In this document: positions 46,180 through 57,172 of the stretch, piece by piece
How the letters are laid out: each line of letters begins with the position of its first letter
How positions within the stretch are numbered: the stretch's first letter is position 1
Source of the DNA: Pyricularia pennisetigena
Taxonomy: Eukaryota > Ascomycota > Sordariomycetes > Magnaporthales > Pyriculariaceae
NCBI RefSeq assembly: GCF_004337985.1
Contig: NC_043743.1
Span: forward strand, 1,265,366 to 1,329,365
DNA length: 64,000 nucleotides
Direction: 5' to 3'
Notes under the pieces: model-generated
The model's database searches: none
What the model was told of the DNA's origin: nothing
Seen by the model: the letters and a program-made list of their open reading frames with translations, nothing else
Program-made: the position numbers and the translations under genes

Positions 46180-48759
46180 ATGAAAGGGGATGGCGTATTG
46201 AGCAACACAGCCATGAAGGTCACCAAAGAAGATCTGGAGCAGCAGAGACTATTGCCGAATCGTGGAGAGCACACGGCAACGATGGAAAATGAGGTCACAC
46301 ACAGTTCATGCTCGACCCGGAGACGACCGCCACTGGTGCCTCTTCTCCTGGTAATAGGGATTTTCTCTTTATTACTGCTCCCAAGCAGAAGCGCGGTCGG
46401 GTGTCATAAACTACCTACAGCCGCACAATCTACATACAACTCAACTGCAACACCATCAGACCACCGCCACCACCACCACCACCACTCCAGCGTTTCTTTG
46501 CTCTCTGATGTGTGGGCACCAGAGACCGCGGCAAAAAGCAAGGAGTCATCATCCACTCCACATCTGGGGCGCATAGTCTCAGCTATTCGCAATGCTGCTG
46601 CAAGTGCACTTGTACACAAACGGCAGCTTGGGATTCCAGGCCTTCCCGGGATTCCAGGCCTCCCCGGGCTTCCAGGGCTCACGACCCCGCTGCGGTCGGT
46701 GCTGCAGTGCTTTGAGGTTTCCCAGCCGGTTCTTACGCCGGCAGGTAGTACTCGACCCGGGAATGCGCCATGCTCGGCTCTGCTTATGGAACACGTCTTT
46801 GCCTTCAGCTACGGCAAGCCTTTTATTGGAAACTACACGCCTCCCAACTGCGACTTCAACCGGGTAGTCATGAACTTCAGTGTGGTGTCAGCAGGGAGAC
46901 AGTTCGACCGCCTTGCGCTTATGTACTTGGGCGACACAGAAGTCTGGCGGACGTCGACAGCCGAGCCCACGGCCTCTCCAGGTATTCACTGGGAGTACCA
47001 CAAGGATATGACGCAGTACCTATCCCTCTGGAAGAAGCCGCAGACGGTCATCTTTGACCTTGGCAATCTGATCAATGCCAATTACACGGCTTCCTTCAAC
47101 ACCACCTTGACGGCCACCTTCTTCAAGGATGACGTTCGGACGGCGACCGCCCCGCCCGCCGATGTGATCCTCCCCATCACTACTCTCAACTACAGCAGGA
47201 AGGAGGGTGCGCCACTCAGCGTCTTCCTTCTCCCGGGAATGAACGCCAGCACCACCGTGAAGTCGTTTCCCCGCAATGCCAACCGTGCCGTGCTGTCGAT
47301 CCAAGCCAACGGCCAAGCGGCGGAGGAGTTCTGGTGGTCGAATTTCCTACAGAGCGACGTGGCTACCTTCAACTCCACCAACGGCATGGCCCCGGGTATG
47401 AGCCCCTTCCGCGAGGTTGCCGCCATGATCGATGGCAAAGTTGCCGGTTTTCAATGGCCATTCCCTGTCATCTTCACTGGAGGAGTAGTTCCCACATTAC
47501 ACCGGCCAGTGGTTGGCCTGCAAGCTTTCAACCTTCGCGAGCACGAGATTGACATTACGCCATGGCTTCCGCTCCTGTGTGACGGGAATTCCCATACTTT
47601 TTCCTTTGACGTAAGAGGATTATTGGATGACAACGGTAAAAGCGGCACCTTGTCCAACAATATCTCCAGCAATGTAAGTGCGCCATTGTCGTTGTCGACA
47701 GCCCTCGGATGAAGCCTATCTTGGCTATACCAAAAAAAAAAAAAAAAAAAAAAAGAGACAGTTTACTGACTGGTTATCTAATTCCAGTGGTACATTACCG
47801 GCAAAGTCTTTGTCTGGCTGGATGATGAAGGTTCCATCACTACAGGCAGCATCCCCGAGATCCAAGGCGTGGACCCCTCGATCGACATCTCGCAACACTC
47901 CATAGGCCGGGACCAGCGGGGTCGCAACCAGACTCTGACTTATAATGTCGCCGTCAAGCGCGATTTTACCGTCAAGTCAACCGTAAAGACTCAAAAGTCG
48001 AGCTTCCAATCCGCCTGGAGACAGCGTTTATCCTACGACAACAAGAACAACGTCACCAACTACGGCCAGGACCAGGTCACCAAATTCGACATTCAGGGAT
48101 CCGACAGTGCCTTGTCCGACGAGAAAACAATCTACGGGCAGGATTACGAGTATCCGCTGTCCGTCGACATGCGGGTCAACAACTCCCCGCAGACGGGCAC
48201 CATGACGCTGAGCGCGGGCATGCACCAGGGCATGACGTTCCAGATCGCCGGCAGATCCGTCTTCCCAGATGGGCTGGAGGCGTTTGCGGGGACGCGCAAC
48301 GACAAGAACTTTAGCTCGAGCATCCTCTCGACCTACCGCGACGGGTCGGCCACTTTCCAGCAGATCAACATCCCCGGGCGGCCGTCCACCTCGACAGGCT
48401 CCGGGAACATCAGGCAAGAGTTTTCATTTGGGGGCAACTTTGAACGGTACCCAAACATATTCAACGCCACGGGCGTCGGCTCGCAGCCGGACGTGATGCT
48501 GTACTATCGCAACCTGACCGTCGCCAACAACGCCGTGACGCGCGATCGCGAGACCGTCGCCGGTAGGAGGAACGGCGAGGCCTCGTCTGATACTTCTGCT
48601 GCCCCGTTGGTAGGCAGGAACGTCGAGCCTGAACCGGCGCCGAATCAGGTCTTTTTCGACTCGGCATCCTCCGGGGGCGAGTTTGCCCCGGCGAGGTTTC
48701 CGAGAGCTGCCGAGTTTGGCGTTGGATATGCCGCGTTTTTGGCAAGGCGGTGGCGGTAA
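46180..48759 (+). CDS. PNGase A-like glycoprotein amidase-family protein, membrane-anchored or secreted
   Basis: Exons 46180-47673 and 47788-48759 encode 821 residues. After a basic start a hydrophobic segment (PPLVPLLLVIGIFSLLLLPS, about 50-69) could anchor a type II protein or act as a signal. A His run (HRHHHHHHSS) and a KR dibasic site precede a collagen-like stretch LGIPGLPGIPGLPGLPGL. The rest matches the peptide-N4-(N-acetyl-beta-glucosaminyl)asparagine amidase A family: LLMEHVFAFSYGKPFIGNYTPP, NFSVVSAGRQFDRLALMYLGDTEVWRTST and a WYITGKVFVWLD block right after the intron. Known plant PNGase A releases N-glycans from glycopeptides; activity of fungal relatives is mostly untested. Many N-x-S/T sites suggest passage through the secretory pathway. 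A 23-nt A run lies in the intron. Confidence 0.85.
46624..46682 (+). repeat. Coding GIPGLP tandem repeat (collagen-like)
   Basis: Short tandem GGxxTTCCxGG units encode five to six G-x-P triplets just after a KR site in the PNGase A-like protein. Confidence 0.8.
47732..47754 (+). repeat. A23 homopolymer in the PNGase A-like intron
   Basis: An uninterrupted A run between donor (47674) and acceptor (47787). Confidence 0.9.
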
Positions 48760-49378
48760 TGAATAGGAGATGGCTTATGCTGGGAGAGGGTCGATCCTAT
48801 CGCACTTTCACTTTTTAGAAAACGGAGACTTTGTCCAGGCACTCATTCAGGTAGGTCGGCAAAGGTGTTGCACCATGCTGTGGGAGTCGAGGGGCTGGTC
48901 TGTTTGAGGCTGAAGCGTAGTGAACCTTTTTTTAGTATATAGATTTCTGTCAAGGATTAAAGATATAGAAGTAATCAAGTATTATGCAATGCTTCACCCT
49001 GCAATCACGAAGCATTGCGCAGTAAAAATGGCACGATACAGCCAACAACTCTTACCGGTGCACACTTGACTGGGAACTTTAGTTTCCACATCATGAAACT
49101 GCGATATGTCTTCCTTCTGTATGTCGACTGGTCCGCAACTTGGGGGAAAATCGAGAATCACAAAAGACGGCCGATCTGTACCGCAGCAACAAGGAGAGCA
49201 TGGGCATAACGGCTGTCATGATGGACTTGATCCTGAGATGGACTGGGAACAGCGCGGCCGCTATCGGCATGCTCGGACAAAGAGCCAGGTCCTCGGTTCT
49301 CTTGAGGGCTCGCTTGCTTCAAGCCTGTATCTCTTCTCCAGCAGATACAAGGCGATTCTTTCGAGACTGTGGAGATAT

Positions 49379-49380
<2 letters not shown>

Positions 49381-49409
<29 letters not shown>
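49381..49409. repeat. T29 homopolymer
   Basis: An uninterrupted T run. Confidence 0.9.
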
Positions 49410-51156
49410 GTAATCGTGCTAATGCAAGGGGGAGCAAGGGTTGCAAGAGAGAGGGTTGGCTTGAAACGGATTCAGATTGACCAAAGAGTCAGTGGGCACG
49501 TCGTAGGCCTAGTTCTGCACCTTTGTGGAGAGACAGAGGACACTTACCGGGGTGGGGTGGGGGTTGATATAGAAGAACGTATCTCATTGCTCAAAGCCAA
49601 AGTGGCTCCCTCGGCCTCTCCCGGTCAAACATGAAATCAAACTCGAATTTGTTGAGTGGAAGCGGCAGCCAAATGTAATAGGACAAGAATGTAGCTACAC
49701 AGTCGTGTCATTTCGACCTGACTACTACAACAGAGTGCATGCACATTGTTTGAATTACAGGCAGTGGTCGCACTAAAGCGGCTGATTTCAACCTGTTATA
49801 TTTATACGTCTGTTCACTTTGGTCTTGTGTCGTCTGTTCAGCTGCTAATCTGCTAATTATATTCGCCACCTTGGGGAATATTATACACTGCTTTTTTTTT
49901 CAATCTTTTGGAAAATGGGTTTCTTTTACCCAGTTTCTCACATGCTTGTACTTTATCTCTGTCGCATTGCGTGTTAAGTCAACCCCGGCCTGAGAAGGGG
50001 TTTTTGGTGTATTTCTGCAAACCCGGCCAAGATTCTGAGGTTACAGAGGCTCGACGCCTAAAAAGATATCTACGTTGTATTGAAGCAAGATTGGAAGCCA
50101 AACAGCTTAGTATACTGTAATCCATGCCGATGGCGATTATCGGGGAGGAGGGCTGAAGCATTGAAATCAAAAGGAGATTTCGATCATGTCGAAAAGACTT
50201 TCAAAGAGTTGGGTCATGTACGCAATGATGAGGGGGATCTTAAATAGTAATATTCGGAGGGAATGACTGAGCTGAGGCTTTTTTTGGACCATACCTGAGG
50301 AGGCTTGGGGTTGCTGCTGTGTCTTTATTCTTTAGTTCTTTTTCTCGTTCATTTTCTCACTCCGGTTCTCTTTCTGCTCTGAATTCTCTTCGTTTGTTTC
50401 GCCTCTCCCCCTCAACTAACCGGGGCTATGGTGCTATTGCTCCTTGAGTAGTGCGTGTTTTCAAAATTTTAGCAACATCAAGTGAGTGCTTTCGTATCCT
50501 GCTCGTGTCTAAATATTGCTACTAGTATTTAATCATTTGGTTTAAGGTACTTCAGGCATGTCGGTGACACGTCGAATGGAATTTGAAATGCACTGCCTCT
50601 GAGCCCTTAGGTTGTTATATGATATTATATTTTAGGAGCTATGTAGCCCGTTATTTCCTTGAAATAATGCACATATAATTCCAAGGACAAGAGAGTTTAT
50701 AAACTCAAAGGCGAAAATATGGAAACTCAACCAATATGTATATTCCTTTTTTTTTTTCTTAATAAGCTCTTCGACTGCTTCAGCTCGATATTCCAGAAAT
50801 CCAATAAAACACATTGCTAAATAACTAACATCAGAAAGCCAAGCGGGGAAGGGAGTTTAAAATGTAACATAAGCTGTAAAAGTGCCGACTTTCCATGGTA
50901 TCAAACGTTGCCACAAACTGCCAAGTCCAATCTTCTCTGGTTTTGATTTAGAAAAAAAAGAGTATTTCAGAACCACCAGCTAGCTTAATAGCAACTGAGC
51001 TGTCCCCGACTAGATAAGTATTAATAAATAAGCAGCAACACAAGAAGAAAATAAATATAAAACAAACTGCGGGAAAATGGCATCAATTCCTTCGGAGAAG
51101 GGTTGTTTCAAAACGGCTGTACCATGACCATACCCGAGCCCGAATGATTCATAAGA

Positions 51157-51408
51157 TTAAGAAAACGTATCTCTGTCGCCAATGCCCGTTACGCCAACAC
51201 TGCGCGATACGCACAAGGGCAAATTCGCAACCAGATGGTGGGTTCGACAAAAGCCTTGCAAATTCTCGGCAAGAAGTATGTGATATGGGCGGCCATCACG
51301 CGCAAGCGTAATGCCGTCTCGATAATATGGTAGCCCCGTCTGGCGTTGTTCATATGGAGGTATTATTTCTTCGTAACACAGTAGCTCGTACTCGCATGGT
51401 TTGGACAC
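51157..51408 (-). CDS. Small hypothetical ORF (83 aa), doubtful
   Basis: A complex, non-repetitive peptide (starts MSKPCEYELLCYEE) with three cysteines and no signal peptide or known motif. It stands out because the surrounding DNA is AT-rich while the ORF is not low complexity. It may be an exon of an unpredicted gene, a decayed fragment or chance. Confidence 0.15.
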   Translation of the reverse strand: MSKPCEYELLCYEEIIPPYEQRQTGLPYYRDGITLARDGRPYHILLAENLQGFCRTHHLVANLPLCVSRSVGVTGIGDRDTFS

Positions 51409-52233
51409 TGGGGACTTTTCTCAAACTACCAACTCCCCCCGCCCATGCGCTTCCAGCCAAAAGGCCAAAAAAACCAGCAGCGCATGCCAACCAAGTATAA
51501 TAGCAGGATTTGTGATTGCAATTAAATGTGGGAATGAAGGAGTGGTTTGTTGTAATGCACGAGGTAAAAGGGTAAAAGTGGAAAATTAGTAGTTTACAGT
51601 AGCTGTGATATTAAATCGATATTCTGCGATTTTAAACTGAAATTTGGAAAGCTAATTATTTTGTACCTTCCTCCATATTATACTTAACAAAGTGCATTGT
51701 ATGTGGAGTATTCACGGCTGGTATTAATTGCTTAAAATCTTTTTCTTTATTTACCAGAGACATGCAGACACAAGGACTGTAAAGGACTCTCAGGAGACGT
51801 CATGCAACACTGGCGTCGATATGCGCTAATTGGCGGCTTAAAAGGTAATTAAAAGGCCCGCCTAATATGCACGATAATCCAGCTTCGGTTCGAACAGAGA
51901 AAAAAAGCGAATGAAGCAGGAGATTCCCATAACCATTTGGTTTTAGACAAAGCAATCGCCTTGACAGGATATGCATCTTTTTTGGATTCCGATGTCCATG
52001 TTGACTGGGATGGGCTCATGCAGTGAGACGGGCCACCCTTTCCCAAGCTCTCGGCCATACCAACCATGATTCTTTTTTTTTTTTTTCTTTGACAGGTGGG
52101 CCGACCGCGCCCGGAACTCTCGGGCCTGCGTTGTGGTTATGTTGATTTTCATCCCAAGTCTGCATTTGAGAGATTTCCGCAAGAACTACCACGTACGTAT
52201 ATCAAGTGCGTCGTAAGCGGCTATGAGAGATTT

Positions 52234-52270
52234 TTTTTTTTTGTTTTGTCTTTTGTCTTTTGTCTTCTTT
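52234..52270. repeat. Short tandem TTTTGTC repeat
   Basis: Three to four imperfect 7-bp units following a T run. Confidence 0.7.
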
Positions 52271-52761
52271 TAAGCAACCGATCTGAGCGGCGAGTTGTTT
52301 CTCGGTGATCCCATTCGGCGTCCCAACCAAAAGAAGAATAACATTGGATCTTTTTTTTTTTTTCTTGGGAGTTTTGGATGATATCAACAAAAATGAAATA
52401 CATCCCATCGCAAAATCGCCCTGCAAACCAAACTTTTTTTTTTTTTTCATTGACTGCTTGATAAGGATAAAATTTCGCCGGCAAGTTTCAGCCGTCTGCT
52501 TTCTGATTTTGCTATCTCGTCACATCTCCCAATGGTGTGATTTCTTTTTTATCACGCTGGCATTCAGACGAACGTATTTTGCCTTGATTGACGGGCGGGT
52601 TTCTGCACTGACCTCCTCCCCCGACGGGCTTGATGTCCAAGAATGAGTAAGATCTTAGTTAGCATGGGACCGTTGATGCTCGCAGCAGATAGGGATAACG
52701 GAAGTCCGCGGGCTCAGCGCGTCATGGCTGTCAGACTGACCTGTCAACCGTTTGGGTTTAT

Positions 52762-52774
52762 CTATATATATATG
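52762..52774 (+). promoter_or_regulatory. Possible TATA element of the hopene cyclase gene
   Basis: TCTATATATATATG lies about 165 bases upstream of the ATG. Spacing to an unknown start site is plausible; there is no other proof. Confidence 0.35.
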
Positions 52775-52935
52775 TAGTGTTTAGTATGACCGTTGAATCC
52801 CGAGGTAGATGTACTGTCCGTATTGTGCGATATACTATCCAGCGGCCCGGGAGGTTTTTTTTTTTTCTTAGGGAATACAAACGCTTTTTCTTTTTTTTTT
52901 TTGTTCTTTTTCTTTTTCCACGTTGATAAAGAACC

Positions 52936-55008
52936 ATGAGTCCATCCTTTCAGGCGCCAGACGTCGGCCCCCCTATCTTCAAAGAGTCCTGTCAGACTCT
53001 GGATCATGCCACAGAGTATGCCAGAGACACGCTGCTCAAGGATCACTGGTGCGGCTGGGTGCTTTCCAACGCGACCGTCACGGCGGAATGGATTTTCCTA
53101 CAATACATTGTGGGGAAGGAAATCAGCCAGGAGGACCGTCGAGGGTTTCTAGACTATTTCAGGTCCTCGCAGAGAGAAGACGGCTCCTGGGCCCTCGCCA
53201 CCCAAACCACAACCCCGGGTGACATTTCCTCGACGATCGAGGCCTATGTCGCTCTCAAGATCTTGGGCATCTCTCCCGAGGAGGATTACATGGTTCGAGC
53301 GCGGGACTACGTCCGAAGCCACGGCGGAGCCGAGAAGATGCGGATGCTCAGCAGGTTCTACCTGGCAATGTTTGGACTGGTGCCGTGGGAATCGGTGCCT
53401 CAGATGCCCCCGGAGCTCATCTTCCTCCCGTCGTGGTTCCCCATCAACATCTACAAGTTCTCGTCCTGGGCCCGCTGCAGCATCGTGGGCCTCACCATCC
53501 TGCGGTCGCACGAGCCGCTCTACGGCCTCCCCAACGGCAAGAGGGACGCCGACAACAACTACATGGACGAGCTGTGGCTGGACCCATCGAACAAGGTGCT
53601 GCCTTATACGCAACCGTACCTGCAGCTGGCCCGGACCTCTCCGCTGGGCGTGCTGTTCCAGCTCGGCGACCTGTTCCTGTGGCTCCTGTCGTTCCTGGGC
53701 CTCTGGATCCTGCGACGACACGCCATCTCCAAGTGCATATCCTGGATACTGGAACACCAAGAAACCTCGGGCGACTGGGGCGGCATCTACCCGCCCATGC
53801 ACAACAACATCCTGTCCCTGCTGCTCCACGGCTACAGCCAGGACGACCCGGCCATCCAGAACGGGCTCGTCGCCTGCGAGAGGTTCCTGGCCCAGGACCC
53901 CAAGCACGGCAAGTGGATGCAGCCCAGCGTCTCCCCGGTCTGGGACACGTTCCTGATGATCAGGGCCGTGGCCGACGCCAAGACGACCGACGGCGGCGGC
54001 GGCGACGACGACGAGCTGCTCGCCAAGCCCGTGGAGTGGGTGCTGGCGCAGCAGATAAACGACGACCACATCGGCGACTGGCGCGTCTACCGGCCACACA
54101 TACCCGCCGGCGGCTTCGCGTTCGAGTACTTCAACAAGTGGTACCCTGACATCGACGACACGGCCGTCGGCATCGTCGCCGTCCTCCGCCAGAACCCCGC
54201 GCTCGTCAACGACGACAGGGTGCTCCTGGCGGCGGCCTGGACCCTCGGCATGCAGAACAAGGACTTTGGCTGGGCGGCCTTCGACGCCGACAACGACGCC
54301 TACTACCTCCACGCCTCGCCCTTCTCCGACATGGACAGCCTCTGCGACGGCTCCACGCCCGACGTCACCGCCCACGTGCTCGAGATGCTGGGCCTGATGT
54401 ACCGGCTGCAGCGGCAGGGCAAGGTCAAGAACCCCGACGTCGTCTCCTTCCTGGCCCAGTCCCGCCGCGCCTGCGACAGGGGTGTCGACTACCTCCTGGG
54501 TTCCCAGGAGGCCTTTGGCGGCTGGTACGGCCGCTGGGGCGTCAACTACATCTTCGGCACCAGCGCGGCCGTCTGCGCCCTGGCGTACTTTACGGAGCGG
54601 CCGGGCGTGGCCGACAAGATGGCGGCGGGCGTCGAGTGGCTGCGGTCCCGGCAGAACCCGGACGGCGGCTGGGGCGAGCTGCTCGAGTCCTACAACGACA
54701 AGGCGCTGGCCGGGAGGGGCAGGTCGACGCCCTCGCAGACCGCCTGGGCCCTGCAGGGCCTGCTCGAGACCCAGGACCCGCGGGGAAAGGTCGTCGAGGC
54801 CGGCGTGCGCTGGCTGCTGCGGAACCAGGTGCCCGGCACCAGCCCCAAGTCGGGCTGCGTCTCCACCACCTGGACCGAGGACGACTACACGGCCACCGGC
54901 TTCCCCGGCCACTTTTATCTCAAGTACGAGCTCTACTGCCACTACTTTCCCATGATGGCCCTCGCGAGATACAAGGCTTGCATCCAGGACGCTTCCTGGG
55001 ACCACTGA
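52936..55008 (+). CDS. Squalene-hopene cyclase (bacterial-type triterpene cyclase, DxDD)
   Basis: A single exon of 690 residues. The catalytic acid motif is D405-I-D-D408 in YPDIDDTAVG, the DxDD of squalene cyclases, not the DCTAE of oxidosqualene (lanosterol) cyclases. QW repeats are visible: SQREDGSWAL, QNKDFGWAAFD, SQEAFGGWYGRWG and RQNPDGGWGE. The C-terminus GFPGHFYLKYELYCHYFP matches the conserved active-site end of bacterial enzymes. The expected reaction is protonation and cyclisation of squalene to hopene or diplopterol without oxygen, at a membrane face; a central hydrophobic stretch (LLFLWLLSFLGLWIL-like, about 245-265) may help membrane docking. Bacterial enzymes are usually about 630 residues, so this is slightly long. 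There are no introns in a genome where most genes have them; together with the family history this points to acquisition from bacteria. An Asp/Gly insert (GGGGDDDE) lies before the active site. Confidence 0.93.
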   Translation: MSPSFQAPDVGPPIFKESCQTLDHATEYARDTLLKDHWCGWVLSNATVTAEWIFLQYIVGKEISQEDRRGFLDYFRSSQREDGSWALATQTTTPGDISSTIEAYVALKILGISPEEDYMVRARDYVRSHGGAEKMRMLSRFYLAMFGLVPWESVPQMPPELIFLPSWFPINIYKFSSWARCSIVGLTILRSHEPLYGLPNGKRDADNNYMDELWLDPSNKVLPYTQPYLQLARTSPLGVLFQLGDLFLWLLSFLGLWILRRHAISKCISWILEHQETSGDWGGIYPPMHNNILSLLLHGYSQDDPAIQNGLVACERFLAQDPKHGKWMQPSVSPVWDTFLMIRAVADAKTTDGGGGDDDELLAKPVEWVLAQQINDDHIGDWRVYRPHIPAGGFAFEYFNKWYPDIDDTAVGIVAVLRQNPALVNDDRVLLAAAWTLGMQNKDFGWAAFDADNDAYYLHASPFSDMDSLCDGSTPDVTAHVLEMLGLMYRLQRQGKVKNPDVVSFLAQSRRACDRGVDYLLGSQEAFGGWYGRWGVNYIFGTSAAVCALAYFTERPGVADKMAAGVEWLRSRQNPDGGWGELLESYNDKALAGRGRSTPSQTAWALQGLLETQDPRGKVVEAGVRWLLRNQVPGTSPKSGCVSTTWTEDDYTATGFPGHFYLKYELYCHYFPMMALARYKACIQDASWDH

Positions 55009-55395
55009 GTGGGAAAGAAACATGGCCGAGGGTGCCTGGTGCCAGCCGGAGCCACTCTTTCTTTCTATGCCGTCCATGTGTGTGTGCGTGTGTCAATCTG
55101 CCGACGCTTGACATGGCTTTGGCTTCCAGGCCCGTTTATTATTAGGTCCTCGGTTGCCTGTACAAAAAAAAAACACTTCTTGTCATGTTATTTATCTATA
55201 TTGGTTTTTTTAATCTTTTTTGAGTCAGCTTAGGGGGCGCGGAGGAGGGCGTTTTAGAGGCAGTATGCTTACATGCGATCTTGCTCTTACCAAGACACAC
55301 ACTCCTGTGCATGCTACCTATTCCGGGGTTTAATCATGGGCGATAAAGCCTTGATATGACGATTGAAGTGATAGCTTGGAGAATATTCAGTGTAC

Positions 55396-55431
<36 letters not shown>

Positions 55432-56074
55432 TATGAAATCAACCTTACCAGCAGGACGTGGCTCCAGGTGCACCGCTTGATTCCTACCCCATCACTAACC
55501 CAGGTCACTATTGGATGCAAAGGGCGCGTAAAACATCCAAGGGCCCGGTTGTATATACTGATGGAGCCCATGATCTTCATAGTCGGGCGCCCCGAACCGT
55601 AAAACTTTTGGGTGATAATTTTCCAAGGCTTGATCAGCATGTTAGTTCTCAAGCTCTCCCAGGTTGCATGGGAATGGGCACAGACGCGTACAACCTTTCC
55701 CACCTACACAACTGTGTCTCCCGTGGCCAAGACTTTAAAATTGCCAGTACGAGTGACGGCAACGGCTATTCTACTCAGCTCCCCAGACACATACACAATG
55801 CTGTGTTTTCCGGGTATACCGACCGTGAAAAATGTTTTATTCTGGCCAGGGGCTGTCGGTGGAGGATAGGGATGACACTGCAGTTTTTTTTCTTCACATA
55901 CGAGACGGTTGAAGTGTCGATATGACCCTGCTTGCCATCTACAGCCTTCAAAAGAGTTGGAATAGTGATGGAAGCCAGGTGGAATCTTGCGTAATAGCAC
56001 GGCTCTAACAGGGCCACGAGCTTTTGGGAGGCTTACACGATACAAGCCAAGCCATCACCAGGCGTCATATTACT
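55009..56074. other. Convergent 3' region between the hopene cyclase and the MBL-fold gene
   Basis: No supported gene. An A32 run lies at 55397-55428. Short frames lack motifs. Confidence 0.55.
55397..55428. repeat. A32 homopolymer
   Basis: An uninterrupted A run. Confidence 0.9.
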
Positions 56075-57172
56075 TCACCCCATGACTTTAAATCGGTAAT
56101 GCTCGCCCCTGTCCAGATACACCACCCTATCCCTCTTCCCCTGCGCGTCCACCTGCTTCTTGAAGTCCTCCAATGGGGACAAGAACACGTCGTAATCGTC
56201 ATAGTGTATCGGAATGGTGACGTCCGGGTCCAGCAGCCTCATCAGCTGCATCCCCTGCTCCGCATCCATCGTGACCATCAGCAGCGGAACCGACGGGCCG
56301 GGGATCGTAGTGCCGCCCAGGTGGACGAGCATCAGATCGACGCGCTTCTCTTCGAGCCACTCGGGGATCTTCTTCAGGTCATCCACCATCAGCGTGTCGC
56401 CCGAGATGTAGATGCGGTAGCCCGTGTCGATTGCACCCGAGTCGCCTTCTACGTCCCCGGAGGGACGACGGTAGCCCAGCTCCAGCATCCAGCCGTTGGT
56501 GGGCGGCACGGCCTGCAGCACATCGTTGGCCGTCGACAGAACTCCCGGCGGGACGTGCTTGCCCGGCATGCCTGTGACCTTGATGGCGGGCCGCCTACTC
56601 CTCTCTGCCGCAGCAGTAGACGACGACGATGACGTGTTGTCAATGTCGAGCAGCAAGTCCTGAAAAAATCCCAACTCCCAAACCTTCCGAAACGGCTCAT
56701 CCTTGGCCCCCTGAGCAGTCAAGCACGACTTTGCATGCGGCGTCGTGATGATGGGAAAGTCGCGGTTCAGCGAGTCCTCGACCAGGCGGTCAAAGTGGTC
56801 CTCGTGGTAGTGCGAGAGCAAGATGGCGTCGAGCGGCGGCAGGGCCTCGAGGTCAACCGCCGGGTCCGTCCTGCGCTGGGCGCTCACGCCCGGCCCCAGG
56901 TGGACGTGGTCGCCCGCGTGGAGGAAGTTTGGGTCCGTGAGGATGCGCAGGCCCTGCCACTCGATGATCGTGGTCGCGGTGCCGACGAACGAGACGCTCG
57001 CGTCCTCGCCGCCGGCTGAGGCGCCTCGCGGGTGCGTGTGCTGCTTTCCGAGGGGCAGTTTGGCGGCTCCTTTCTCTCCATGCTGCTGCTGCTGCTGCTT
57101 TTTCTTGGCTCCGCCGCGAAGGAGGTCCTCTCTTTGGGCCGGGTTCAGTGTGATTTGGTTCGCCAAAGACAT
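56075..57172 (-). CDS. Metallo-beta-lactamase-fold hydrolase (UlaG/NAPE-PLD-like)
   Basis: A single exon of 365 residues. The Zn-binding signature HYHEDHFD is clear (about residue 123); GDT in YISGDTLMVDDL, HLGGT and IPIHYDDYDVF supply the later ligands. The N-terminal part SFVGTATTIIEWQGLRILTDPNF is the usual opening of this subgroup, whose members hydrolyse phosphodiesters, lactones or act as N-acyl-phosphatidylethanolamine phospholipase D. An added low-complexity N-terminus has KKKQQQQQ and a Ser-run loop (SSSSSTAAAE). The substrate cannot be told. It converges with the hopene cyclase; no functional link is shown. Confidence 0.88.
   Translation of the reverse strand: MSLANQITLNPAQREDLLRGGAKKKQQQQQHGEKGAAKLPLGKQHTHPRGASAGGEDASVSFVGTATTIIEWQGLRILTDPNFLHAGDHVHLGPGVSAQRRTDPAVDLEALPPLDAILLSHYHEDHFDRLVEDSLNRDFPIITTPHAKSCLTAQGAKDEPFRKVWELGFFQDLLLDIDNTSSSSSTAAAERSRRPAIKVTGMPGKHVPPGVLSTANDVLQAVPPTNGWMLELGYRRPSGDVEGDSGAIDTGYRIYISGDTLMVDDLKKIPEWLEEKRVDLMLVHLGGTTIPGPSVPLLMVTMDAEQGMQLMRLLDPDVTIPIHYDDYDVFLSPLEDFKKQVDAQGKRDRVVYLDRGEHYRFKVMG

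Larger units (their letters stand above)
48760..52935. other. Long gene-poor, partly AT-rich region upstream of the hopene cyclase
   Basis: About 4.2 kb with no confident gene. It contains T29 at 49381-49409, several shorter T tracts (52069-52086, 52350-52364, 52434-52447) and a marked AT-rich block at about 50600-51800. No transposon protein motif or terminal repeat was recognised by eye. Confidence 0.5.

Noticed and set aside
46465..46486. His run in the PNGase A-like gene as a vector His-tag artefact
   Set aside because: It is embedded in a native reading frame with mixed His codons and normal flanks.
52936..55008. Lanosterol synthase (ERG7)
   Set aside because: The catalytic motif is DxDD, not DCTAE, and length and C-terminus fit squalene-hopene cyclases.
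53149..55077. Long minus-strand frame (642 aa) opposite the hopene cyclase
   Set aside because: A shadow of the GC-rich codon usage of the real gene; low-complexity Val/Gly/Arg-rich translation with no domain.
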